Source: Oryzobacter telluris (GTDB lineage Bacteria > Actinomycetota > Actinomycetes > Actinomycetales > Dermatophilaceae). Taken from it: a stretch of DNA of 64,000 nt. The translations under genes and the position numbers were made by a program. The DNA lies in the NCBI RefSeq assembly GCF_043099285.1, contig NZ_CP170723.1:1178001-1242000 (forward strand). The letters run 5' to 3'. Within the stretch, counting starts at the first letter, position 1; each line of letters begins with the position of its first letter. The notes below the pieces were generated by a model that worked only from the letters and a program-made list of their open reading frames with translations, made no database searches and was not told the origin of the DNA. This document shows, piece by piece, positions 16,939-24,961 of this stretch.

Positions 16939-17099
16939 GACGGAACGGCGGTTCGCCGTCCATCCTTGCCACCCCGTGGTGCTCGCGGGCCGCCCACCCA
17001 TCCGCGGGGGCGTCCGCTCCGAACGACAGACAGGACGGTCGCCGATGTGCTGCGGCGACCGTCCCGCCGGCACGTGAGTGCGCCGGTGCCCCGGACCGG

Positions 17100-17135
17100 C
17101 GGGTGGGTGGCTCTGCAGGGAGGCTCACCCACCCG
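17100..17135 (-). terminator. Hairpin terminator after the flotillin gene
   Basis: Perfect ten-base arms CGGGTGGGTG and CACCCACCCG around a 16-base loop, starting 17 bp beyond the stop at 17152 in the leftward direction. No U tract. Confidence 0.6.
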
Positions 17136-17151
17136 TCTTCCGGGAGGCGGC

Positions 17152-18720
17152 TCAGGCCGTGGCCGGGGGCTCCGCGTCGATCGCCGCGGCCGCCGGGGCG
17201 GCCGCAGGGGCCTTGGCCGGGGCGGACCCGTCGGTGCCCGCACCGTTGGTGTAGCGGGTCAGCAGGGCCTGCAGGTCCATGCCGGTCGCGCTCTTGAGCA
17301 TGGCCAGCGTCTGGGTGAGGTTGTCGGCCACCTGCCGCGGCAGCGCCGCCGCGCCGTCGGTGGAGATGACGGTGAGCTGGTCGATGGCGGCCATCGGCGC
17401 CGCCACCTCGTGCGCCACCTTGGGGAGCACCTCGACGAGCATCTGCAGCACCGCGGCCTCGTTGTACCGGGCGAAGGCGTCGGCGCGCTTGTTCATCGCC
17501 TCGGCCTCGGCCGACCCGGTCGCGAGGATGGCGCTCGCCTGCGCCTCGCCCTCGGCCCGGGTGGCCTCGGACTGCGCGACGCGCAGGGCCTTGTCGGCCT
17601 CACCGCGGCGGGAACCCTCGATGGCCTCGGCGTCGGCGAGCGCGCTGCGCCGGGCCTTCTCGGCCTCACCGGTGAGGCGGGCCTTCTCGGCGTCGGCCTG
17701 GGCTGCGGCGATCGAGGCGGCCTTGCGGGCCTCGGCCTCGGCGATGGCGGCGTTGCGGGCGCCCTCCGCCTCCTGCTCGACGCGGTAGCGCGCGGCGTCG
17801 GCCGGCTTGCGGACCTCGGTGTCGAGCTGGCGCTCCTTCAGGGCCGCCTGCCGGACGGCCACCTTCTCCTGCTCGGCGAGGATCGCCTGGTCACGGTCGG
17901 CCTGCGCGAGCGGTCCGGCCGCGGCGGCCTGCGCCTGGGCGGCGTCGGTCTCGGCCTTGATCTCGGCCGTCTTCAGCGCGAGCTGGCGCTGGCTGATGGC
18001 GATCTCCTGCTCGGCGACGATGCGGGCCTGCTCGGCGGCCTGGCGCGCGTTGGCCTCGGCGATCGCCGCGACCTGGCCCACCTTGGCCGACTCCGGGCGC
18101 CCCAGGTCCGAGAGGTAGGTGCCGTCGTCGGTGATGTCCTGGATCTGGAAGGTGTCGAGGACCAGGCCCTGGCCGGTGAGCGAGGACTCGGCCTCGTCGG
18201 CGACCCGTTGGGCGAAGGCGGCGCGGTCGCGGATGATCTGCTCGACGGTGAGCGAGCCGACGATCGAGCGAAGCGAGCCCGCGAGGGTCTCCTGGGTGAA
18301 GGTCTCGATCTCGCCCTGCTGGGTGAGGAAGCGCTGAGCGGCGGCGCGGATGGAGTCCTCGTTGCCGCCGACCTTGACGATGGCGACGCCGTCGAGGTTG
18401 AGCTTGACGCCCTGCCCGGACACCGCGCCGCGGATCTGCACCATGATGCGGCGGCTCGACAGGTCGAGGATGTGCAGGCGCTGGACGAACGGGACGACGA
18501 AGATCCCGCCACCCATGACGACCTTCTGGCCGGACAGGTCGGTGGACATCTCGCCGGTCTCGGGGTTCTTCACCTCCTTGCCCTTGCGGCCGGTGACGAT
18601 GAAGGCCTCGTTCGGCCCCGCCACCCGGTACCTCGAGGCGATGACCAGCCCGAGGAGGACGACGAGGGCGACGAGCCCGAGGATGGCGACCAGCGCGACC
18701 GGGATCTCGAACCCGAACAT
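17152..18720 (-). CDS. floT: Flotillin-like membrane scaffold protein
   Basis: 522 residues, SPFH-domain protein of the YqiK/FloT group, which organises membrane microdomains. It has one N-terminal membrane helix (about 5-29), an SPFH/band 7 domain (about 30-200), then a long Ala/Glu/Arg heptad region (about 215-420) typical of the flotillin coiled coil. A C-terminal domain and an Ala-Pro tail follow. A clear AAAGG lies seven bases before the ATG. It follows an NfeD-type gene by 112 bp, the standard flotillin/NfeD pairing. Its place within a catabolic island may be chance, or it may support the membrane-bound Mo hydroxylase. Confidence 0.9.
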   Translation of the reverse strand: MFGFEIPVALVAILGLVALVVLLGLVIASRYRVAGPNEAFIVTGRKGKEVKNPETGEMSTDLSGQKVVMGGGIFVVPFVQRLHILDLSSRRIMVQIRGAVSGQGVKLNLDGVAIVKVGGNEDSIRAAAQRFLTQQGEIETFTQETLAGSLRSIVGSLTVEQIIRDRAAFAQRVADEAESSLTGQGLVLDTFQIQDITDDGTYLSDLGRPESAKVGQVAAIAEANARQAAEQARIVAEQEIAISQRQLALKTAEIKAETDAAQAQAAAAGPLAQADRDQAILAEQEKVAVRQAALKERQLDTEVRKPADAARYRVEQEAEGARNAAIAEAEARKAASIAAAQADAEKARLTGEAEKARRSALADAEAIEGSRRGEADKALRVAQSEATRAEGEAQASAILATGSAEAEAMNKRADAFARYNEAAVLQMLVEVLPKVAHEVAAPMAAIDQLTVISTDGAAALPRQVADNLTQTLAMLKSATGMDLQALLTRYTNGAGTDGSAPAKAPAAAPAAAAIDAEPPATA

Positions 18721-18832
18721 GTCTGCCTGACCTTTCTTGGGCGCCGGGTGGGCGCCAGTGGTGTGAGTGTGCGTGGTGGACGTCGGCGGTGGGTCGCCGG
18801 TTCCGCCGGGGCGGAAGGGGTCGTGCGGTCGG

Positions 18833-19330
18833 TCAGCCCTCGCGGCGGGACACGCGGACCGAGGTGGGGCTGAGCACCGAGGTGACGACGATGGCGGTCC
18901 CGCTCGGCAGCGGCTCGTCGGCGCGGGCGTTGAGCCGGGTCATGTGCCCCGACGCCACGACGTTGACCATCCCGAACCCCTCGGCCGGGACGGCCTCGAC
19001 GACCGTGCCGGAGAGGCCGACGAGTCCCGAGCTGCGCACGGTCGCTTCGTCGCCACCCCTCATCAGGCGCTTGCTCGCCTCTCCCGCACCGAAGCCCACG
19101 GCGACACCGGCGGCGAGCCCCGACAGGAGCACGACCAGGCTGGAGGCGCCGGAGTCGGCGACCAGCGCCCCGACGAAGCCGAAGGCGGCGAGGAAGCCCG
19201 CGACGGCGAGCCCGGAGAGCAGGTCGGGCCCCACCCCGTCGAGGAACCCGTCGACGACGTCCCCTGCGACGAGGGAGAGGAGGAGCAGCGCGATGCCGAT
19301 CCCCCCGACGACGAGCAGCGTGGCCTGCAT
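18833..19330 (-). CDS. NfeD-like membrane protein, flotillin partner
   Basis: 165 residues. Three or four membrane segments cover residues 1-85, then a soluble C-terminal domain (about 95-165) with the GLVGLSGTVVEAVPAEGFG pattern of the NfeD OB-fold. Proteins of this type (YuaF-like) act with flotillins in membrane homeostasis. It is the promoter-proximal gene of a two-gene operon with floT and is divergent from a methyltransferase gene. Confidence 0.8.
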   Translation of the reverse strand: MQATLLVVGGIGIALLLLSLVAGDVVDGFLDGVGPDLLSGLAVAGFLAAFGFVGALVADSGASSLVVLLSGLAAGVAVGFGAGEASKRLMRGGDEATVRSSGLVGLSGTVVEAVPAEGFGMVNVVASGHMTRLNARADEPLPSGTAIVVTSVLSPTSVRVSRREG

Positions 19331-19560
19331 CAGGTCTCCTTCTCAGCCGGCCGCCCTCGTGGGCGGACGCGGGTCCCCCCGGACCCGGTGCCGCGAGCCT
19401 AGACGGTCGCCGTTCCCGCGCACAGGGACTTCACGGGAACGGGAGTCCGACGCGGGGCTGGTTCGAGGTGATGTCCGACCGTCTCCGGGTCGTTCATCAC
19501 CTCGACCCGGCGACCCGCGCGCCGGGGTACTGGTCAGGACCCGTGCGCGGATGGGACGGT

Positions 19561-20349
19561 GTGGTCGTGTTCGGTGACGCGGCGGCCTACGAGCGGTACA
19601 TGGGCCGCTGGAGCACGGTGCTGGCGCCCGGGTTCGTCGATGCCGTCCTCGGCACCTCCGCGTCGGCCTCGCCCGCGAGCGTCATGGACGTCGGGTGCGG
19701 CACGGGCAACCTGTCGGTCGAGCTGCTGGCCCGCTGGCCGCTCACCCACGTCGTCGCCATCGACCCCTCCCCGGCCTTCGTCGCCACGGCGCGGGAACGC
19801 CTGACACCTGGTCGGTCCCGGGTGCTGGTGGGCTCGGCGATGCAGCTGCCGGAGGCGCCGGCCTCGGTGGACGCCGCCCTGGCGATGCTCGTCCTCAACT
19901 TCCTGCCCGACCCGGTGGTGGGGGTCGCCGAGATGCGGCGGGTGACCCGGCCGGGCGGAGTCCTCGGGGCGGCGGTGTGGGACTACGGCGGCGGGATGGC
20001 GATGCTGCGCACCTTCTGGGACGCGGCCGCGCACGTCCACCCCGACGCCGGGGCGGTCGACCAGGCGCTCGACCGGCCGGCCCGCGACGGCGGCCTCGAG
20101 GGGCTGTTCACGGACGCCGGGCTCGTGGACGTGGCCGGCGGGCTGCTCGAGGTCCCGATGCACTTCCCGACCTTCGCCGACTACTGGGAGCCGTTCCTCC
20201 TCGGCATCGGGCCCGCGGGCGACCACGTCCTCGGCCTCGACGACGCCGGCCGCGAGGCGCTGCGGGCCGAGCTGGCCGCCCGGCTCGGCGACGGTCCGAT
20301 CGAGATGACCTCGACCGCCCGCTGGGTCCGCGCCACCGTCCCGGCATAG
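19561..20349 (+). CDS. Class I SAM-dependent methyltransferase
   Basis: 262 residues from the chosen GTG. The SAM-binding motif I is VMDVGCGTGNLSVELL, followed by the acidic VVAIDPSP loop and the LVLNFLPDP motif IV region; the fold is Methyltransf_11-like. The family pattern usually begins near AAAYERYMGRWS, which is why 19561 is preferred. The frame is open back to 19468, where ATG/GTG codons have a weak GAGG nearby, so up to 31 extra residues are possible. It stands alone and convergent with the amidase. The substrate is unknown. Confidence 0.75.
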   Translation: MVVFGDAAAYERYMGRWSTVLAPGFVDAVLGTSASASPASVMDVGCGTGNLSVELLARWPLTHVVAIDPSPAFVATARERLTPGRSRVLVGSAMQLPEAPASVDAALAMLVLNFLPDPVVGVAEMRRVTRPGGVLGAAVWDYGGGMAMLRTFWDAAAHVHPDAGAVDQALDRPARDGGLEGLFTDAGLVDVAGGLLEVPMHFPTFADYWEPFLLGIGPAGDHVLGLDDAGREALRAELAARLGDGPIEMTSTARWVRATVPA

Positions 20350-20359
20350 ACCCCGACTT

Positions 20360-20420
20360 CGTGCGACTTCAGTGCGGTTCGGTGGCCCGGGACCCCGAAG
20401 AACCGCACCGAAGTCGCACG
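20360..20420. terminator. Long inverted repeat between convergent genes
   Basis: 21-base arms (20360-20380 and 20400-20420) pair with one mismatch around a 19-base loop, and a few more flanking bases pair outside. It lies between the convergent stops of the methyltransferase and the nitrilase-family gene, so it can serve both as a terminator. In length and layout it resembles the 40-bp repeat family but its sequence is different. Confidence 0.6.
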
Positions 20421-20449
20421 GAGTCGACGAGAAGGCGGCCTGCTCGCGT

Positions 20450-21349
20450 TCAGGCGTGGGGGAAGGACGTCTTGGCGGGGCCCTCGAGCTCCTCGCGGTG
20501 GTTGCGGATGAGGTCGAGGTTGCGGTCGCGCAGGTGGTCGAAGCCCTGGCTGATGTTCGACCCGGGCGTCAGCGACGAGAGCGCCTCGGCAGGGTCGAGC
20601 CGGGCCGAGACCCAGCCCTCGTGGGTGGCGGCCTTGGCGACGATGTGGCCGATCGGGGTGACGACGTGGCTGTTGCCGAAGTACAGGACCCCGGCCGGGT
20701 CGACCCCGACCGCGTTGGCGCCGATGACGTAGACGTGGTTGTCGTAGGCGCGCGCCCGGGAGGTGAGCTCCCAGACGTCGGCCGAGCGCAGCAGCGCCGA
20801 CGGGCGGCAGATGACCTCGGCGCCCTGCACGGCCTGGATGCGCGAGAGCTCGGGGTAGTCGCCGTCGAAGCAGATGATCATGCCGATGCGGCCGAGCTCG
20901 GTGTCGCACACCGTGACCGTGTCGCCCGGGGTGACCCAGCCGCCGCCGGACACGGCCTCGGAGCAGAACGGGTGCGTCTTGCGGTAGATGCCCAGCACCT
21001 CGCCCGAGGGCGCGATGAGGACCGAGGAGTTGTAGACGACCTCGGGGGTGGGGCCGCGCTCGTAGGTGCCGGCGACGAGGTGGATGCCCAGCTCGGCGGC
21101 GACGTCGCGCAGCGGTTCGATCACGGCGCCGGGCAGCTCGGAGACGAGCTCCCACAGCTCCTCGGTGGGGATGCCGGGGGTGAAGCCCGTGGTCGCCGAC
21201 TCCGGGAGCACGACGAGCTCGGCCCCGGTCGCCTCGACGCAGCGCCGTGTGAAGTCGACGCACTTGTCGAGGTTGGCGGCGACGGACGCGGCCGTGAGCG
21301 GCCCGGGCACCGGGGCGATCTGGACCGCGGCAGCGGTGAACGCGCGCAT
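20450..21349 (-). CDS. Nitrilase-superfamily amidase (carbon-nitrogen hydrolase)
   Basis: 299 residues with the complete Glu-Lys-Cys triad: E50 in LPESATTGF, K124 in YRKTHPF and C160 in ICFDGDYPE. Superfamily members hydrolyse nitriles, amides or carbamoyl groups. It is the last gene of the Mo hydroxylase operon; its ATG overlaps the CoxG stop by one base (TGATG). In the proposed pathway it could turn malonamate into malonate and ammonia, or directly hydrolyse ureidomalonate. Both are inference from context. A nitrile substrate is less likely because amidase branches far outnumber true nitrilases. Confidence 0.85.
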   Translation of the reverse strand: MRAFTAAAVQIAPVPGPLTAASVAANLDKCVDFTRRCVEATGAELVVLPESATTGFTPGIPTEELWELVSELPGAVIEPLRDVAAELGIHLVAGTYERGPTPEVVYNSSVLIAPSGEVLGIYRKTHPFCSEAVSGGGWVTPGDTVTVCDTELGRIGMIICFDGDYPELSRIQAVQGAEVICRPSALLRSADVWELTSRARAYDNHVYVIGANAVGVDPAGVLYFGNSHVVTPIGHIVAKAATHEGWVSARLDPAEALSSLTPGSNISQGFDHLRDRNLDLIRNHREELEGPAKTSFPHA

Positions 21350-21999
21350 CAGCTCCTCCTCCCGATCCGGGCGCCGAGGGCGACGCCCGCCAGGGCAAGG
21401 ATCCCACCGACGAGGACGCCGAGGGCGAAACCGGCCCCGGAGTCCAGGCCGAGGTTGGCCGTGGCCGTCGCGCTCGCGTTGCGTCCCGCGTAGACGGGCG
21501 CGCCGCCCGCAGCCGGCGCCGCGGCACCGGTCGCCGAGGGCGCCGCCACCGCCACCCGCTCACCGGCGATGTCGCGGTCGAGGGCGGTGAAGAACTGGCC
21601 GGCCATCTTCTTGGTGACGCCCGCGAGCATCCGCTGGCCGACACCGCCGATGGCGCCGCCCACCGACGCGTCGGCGTCGTAGCTGAGGTCGGTGCCGCCC
21701 GCGGCCGAGGGCGCCAGGCGCACCTTGACGTCGGCGTCGATGGTGCCGGGGGCACCGGCGCCGGACGCCTTCATCGTCAGGGACGACGGGGTGACCTTGT
21801 CGGAGAGGGAGACCTCACCGGCGTAGGTGCCCTTGATGGCCGCGACGCCGGCGGTGACCGACATGGCGTAGCGGTCCTCGCCGAGGGTGGTCAGGGTCTC
21901 GCAGCCGGGGATGCAGCGGGCGAGGACCGCGGGGTCCTGGATCGCCTCCCAGACCTTCTCGACGGGGGCGTCGAGGGTGGAGCTGCCGGAGATCTTCAT
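21349..21999 (-). CDS. CoxG-like SRPBCC protein of the Mo hydroxylase
   Basis: 216 residues. Residues 1-145 form an SRPBCC/START-like domain with typical CoxG features (STLDAPVEKVWEAIQDP, CIPGCETL, GGAIGGVGQRM). A low-complexity Ala/Pro linker follows, then one C-terminal membrane helix ending in a basic GARIGRRS tail. CoxG anchors CO dehydrogenase to the membrane and is reported to supply its quinone link. A similar anchoring role is expected here. It overlaps the large subunit's stop region by four bases (ATGA), so the operon is translationally coupled. Confidence 0.85.
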   Translation of the reverse strand: MKISGSSTLDAPVEKVWEAIQDPAVLARCIPGCETLTTLGEDRYAMSVTAGVAAIKGTYAGEVSLSDKVTPSSLTMKASGAGAPGTIDADVKVRLAPSAAGGTDLSYDADASVGGAIGGVGQRMLAGVTKKMAGQFFTALDRDIAGERVAVAAPSATGAAAPAAGGAPVYAGRNASATATANLGLDSGAGFALGVLVGGILALAGVALGARIGRRS

Positions 22000-24419
22000 C
22001 GCGAGCCTTCCTGCGCGGGAACGGGGTTGGGGTCGTTGGTGGCCGCCGAGTGGGTGCGCCGCAGCTCCCAGAGCTCGGACGGGCTGATCGGCATCGAGCG
22101 GATCGGGAAGCCCTCGGCGTCCTCGAGGGCCGAGGCGATGACCGCGGTGACGGGGATGGTCCCGGCCTCGCCGGCGCCCTTGATGCCCAGCGGGTTGAGC
22201 GGGCTGGGCGTCTCGAGGTGGTCGGTCTCGACGTGGGGGACCTCGGAGGCGTAGGGGATGAGGAAGTCCATGAACGAGGCGTTGAGCAGCTGCCCCGACT
22301 CGTCGTAGGCCATCCGCTCGTAGAGCGCGCCGCCGATGCCCTGGGCGACACCGCCGTGCACCTGGCCCTCGACGATCATCGGGTTGACCATGACGCCGCA
22401 GTCGTGGACGACGCAGTAGCGCAGGATCTTGATCTCGGCGGTCACCGGGTCGGTCTCGACGATCGCCGCGTGCATCCCGTTGGCGAAGGTGGCCTGGGTG
22501 GGGGAGTAGAAGTCCTGGCCCTCCAGGCCCGGCTCGTCGTCGTCGGCGACCGGCGGCTTGTCGGGGTCGAAGGTCCCCGCGAACTGGGTGGCCGCCTGCG
22601 CCGAGGCGTCGAAGGCGTACCGCAGCGGGTTCGACATCACGGCGACGGTGGACAGGTCGATGTGGGGGCCGTCGGGCGTGCCCTTCACCGAGATGACGCC
22701 GTCCTCGATCTGCAGGTCGTCGGGGGAGACCTCGAGGGCGTCGGCGGCGATCCGCAGCGCCTTGGTGCGCACCACCTTCGCGGCGAGCGCGACGGCGTTG
22801 CCCGACATCACGGCACCGCGGGAGGCGAAGGTGCCCACCGCGTAGGCCATCCGGCGGGTGTCGCCGGTGGTGACGTGGACGTCCTCGATGCGCACGCCGA
22901 GCTCGTCGGCGACGATCTGGGCGAGGATCGTCTGGTGGCCCTGGCCCTGCGTGGTGAGGCCCGTGGCGACGTTGACCCGCCCGCTCGTCTCGACCTGGAC
23001 GTGCCCACCCTCGTACGGACCGACGCCGGTGCCCTCAACGTAGCAGCCGATGCCGAGCCCGACCTTGCGGCCGGCGGCCTCCGCCTCACGGCGGTACTGC
23101 GCGAAGTCGTCCCAGCCGACGAGCGCCTTGAGCTTGGCCAGCGACGCCGGAAAGTCGCCCGAGTCGTACTTGAGCGGGCGGCCGTCCTGGAACATCAGCC
23201 CGTGGTCGTACGGCATCTCGTCGGGCTGGATGAAGTTGCGGCTGCGGACCTCGGTGCGGTCGAGCCCGAGGTGGGCCGCGATCGCATCCATCGTGCGCTC
23301 CATCGCGTAGCAGCCCTGGGGGCGGCCGGCGCCCCGGTACGGCGTCACGAGAACGGTGTTCGTGTAGAGCGACCAGAACTCGACGCGGTAGGCGCCGGGC
23401 TTGTACGGCCCGAGCAGCTGGGTGGCCGTGATGATCGGGACGATGATGCCGTACGGGGTGTAGGCGCCGTTGTCGTGCCAGAAGCGCACGTCGAGGGCGA
23501 GCAGCCGGCCCTCGTCGTCGAAGCCGACCGTGACCTCCTGCACCTGCCCGCGCTCGTGGGCGCTGGAGACGAAGTGCTCGCGGCGGTCCTCGGTCCACTT
23601 GACGTCACGGCCGAGGTTGCGGGCCGCCCACGGGACGAGCACCTCCTCGGGCCACGGGTGCATGATCTTGACGCCGAAGCCCCCACCGACGTCGGGGGCG
23701 ACGCACTCGACCTTGGCGAGCGGCATCCCGAGCTTGGCGGCGACGGCGGCACGCACGCCGGTGGTCGTCTGGGTGGAGGAGTACAGGCGCAGCGACTGGT
23801 CGTCGGCGTCCCAGCGGGCGTAGACGCCCTTGCCCTCCATCGGCATGCAGGCGCTGCGCTCGATCTCGAGCTCGAGGGTGAGCCGGTTCGGCGCCCCGGC
23901 CATCGCCGTCTCGACGTCGCCGACCTCCTGGAGCAGGTGGGCGCTGACGTTGTCGGGGACGTCCTCGTGGACGAGCACCCCTGCGTCGCGGGCCTTCTCG
24001 ATGCCGACGACCACGGGCAGCGTCTCGTAGCGCACCCGGATGCGGGAGGCGGCGTCCTCGGCGACGTACCGGTCGCGGGCGACCACCATGACGACGGCCT
24101 CGCCGACGTGGTTGACCTCGTCCTTGGCCAGGCAGTACCCGACCCGGGGGTGGGTGAGAGCGGGGTGGGGGATGAGGACGGGCAGCGGCTCGGCGACCCG
24201 GCCGGTGAGGTCCTCCCACGTGTAGATGGCCTCGACGCCGTCGACCTCCCACGCGTCGTCGATGTCGACGTCGACGACGCGGGCGTGCGCGTGCGGGCTG
24301 CGGACGAAGGCGGCCTCGAGCGCGCCGAGCCCGAGGTCGTCGAGGTAGCGGCCGTTGCCGGTGAGGAGGCGGGGGTCCTCGCGGCGCTGGACCTTCTCGC
24401 CGAACTGGCGGGTGCTCAT
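21996..24419 (-). CDS. Molybdenum hydroxylase large subunit (xanthine dehydrogenase family)
   Basis: 807 residues, the Moco-binding subunit. The active-site loop reads TPYRGAGRPQG near residues 359-369, the form II pattern rather than the Cys-containing loop of true CO dehydrogenase. The catalytic Glu lies in GAGEAGTIP near residue 749, and DVGGGFGVK is also present. These enzymes hydroxylate N-heterocycles or aldehydes using water. With a UraA-like permease and a barbiturase-family enzyme in the same island, conversion of uracil to barbiturate (uracil/thymine dehydrogenase type) is the best guess. The start overlaps the small subunit stop by four bases. Confidence 0.88.
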   Translation of the reverse strand: MSTRQFGEKVQRREDPRLLTGNGRYLDDLGLGALEAAFVRSPHAHARVVDVDIDDAWEVDGVEAIYTWEDLTGRVAEPLPVLIPHPALTHPRVGYCLAKDEVNHVGEAVVMVVARDRYVAEDAASRIRVRYETLPVVVGIEKARDAGVLVHEDVPDNVSAHLLQEVGDVETAMAGAPNRLTLELEIERSACMPMEGKGVYARWDADDQSLRLYSSTQTTTGVRAAVAAKLGMPLAKVECVAPDVGGGFGVKIMHPWPEEVLVPWAARNLGRDVKWTEDRREHFVSSAHERGQVQEVTVGFDDEGRLLALDVRFWHDNGAYTPYGIIVPIITATQLLGPYKPGAYRVEFWSLYTNTVLVTPYRGAGRPQGCYAMERTMDAIAAHLGLDRTEVRSRNFIQPDEMPYDHGLMFQDGRPLKYDSGDFPASLAKLKALVGWDDFAQYRREAEAAGRKVGLGIGCYVEGTGVGPYEGGHVQVETSGRVNVATGLTTQGQGHQTILAQIVADELGVRIEDVHVTTGDTRRMAYAVGTFASRGAVMSGNAVALAAKVVRTKALRIAADALEVSPDDLQIEDGVISVKGTPDGPHIDLSTVAVMSNPLRYAFDASAQAATQFAGTFDPDKPPVADDDEPGLEGQDFYSPTQATFANGMHAAIVETDPVTAEIKILRYCVVHDCGVMVNPMIVEGQVHGGVAQGIGGALYERMAYDESGQLLNASFMDFLIPYASEVPHVETDHLETPSPLNPLGIKGAGEAGTIPVTAVIASALEDAEGFPIRSMPISPSELWELRRTHSAATNDPNPVPAQEGSR

Positions 24420-24961
24420 CGCGACCCCCCACCCTCGTACCCCGGCACGGGGTCGACGAGCTCGACGAGGCCGCGGCGGATCTCGGCGGCACGACCGACG
24501 GCCTTGACGATGTTCTGGTAGCCCGTGCAGCGGCAGAGGTTCCCGGAGATGGCCTCGCGGGCCTCCTCCTCGGTGGGGTCGGGGTTCTCCTCGAGGTACG
24601 CGGTGATCGTCGTGACGAATCCCGGTGTGCAGAAGCCGCACTGGAGGCCGTGGCACTCGGCGAAGGCCTGCTGCACCGGGCTGAGGTGCTCGGGGTCGTG
24701 GCCGATCCCCTCGACGGTGGTGACCTCGTGCGCCTGGGCCGAGACGGCGAACATCAGGCACGACCGCATCGGCTGGCCGTCGACGAGGACGGTGCACGCG
24801 CCGCACACGCCGTGCTCGCACCCGACGTGGGTGCCGGTGAGGGCGAGGTCGTGGCGCAGGAAGTCGGAGAGCAGCCGGCGGGCGGGGGCCTGCGCGGTGC
24901 GCGGCACCCCGTTGACCCGGATGGTGACGTCGTGCAGCTGCTCGGTGACGGGCTCGCTCAC
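24416..24961 (-). CDS. Molybdenum hydroxylase small subunit, [2Fe-2S] protein
   Basis: 181 residues with two iron-sulfur clusters. The plant-type ferredoxin cluster is bound by GCEHGVCGAC and a later RSCL Cys; the second, helical cluster by QCGFCTPGF and NLCRCTGYQN. It passes electrons from the Mo site to the FAD subunit or CoxG. The GTG start at 24961 overlaps the stop of the FAD subunit (GTGA). About 15 extra N-terminal residues precede the ferredoxin fold. Gene order FAD-FeS-Mo is the standard CoxMSL order. Confidence 0.92.
   Translation of the reverse strand: MSEPVTEQLHDVTIRVNGVPRTAQAPARRLLSDFLRHDLALTGTHVGCEHGVCGACTVLVDGQPMRSCLMFAVSAQAHEVTTVEGIGHDPEHLSPVQQAFAECHGLQCGFCTPGFVTTITAYLEENPDPTEEEAREAISGNLCRCTGYQNIVKAVGRAAEIRRGLVELVDPVPGYEGGGSR

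Noticed and set aside
14752..18873. Very long open frame on the plus strand, antisense to hyuA and the flotillin gene.
   Set aside because: High GC leaves few stops in antisense frames. The translation is low-complexity (Asp/Gly/Arg/Val/Leu rich) and has no motif, while the minus strand carries clear HyuA, HyuB and flotillin families.
19468..19560. Longer N-terminus for the methyltransferase.
   Set aside because: The extra 31 residues have no family support, and the region is more likely the divergent promoter of the NfeD gene. The longer start cannot be fully excluded.
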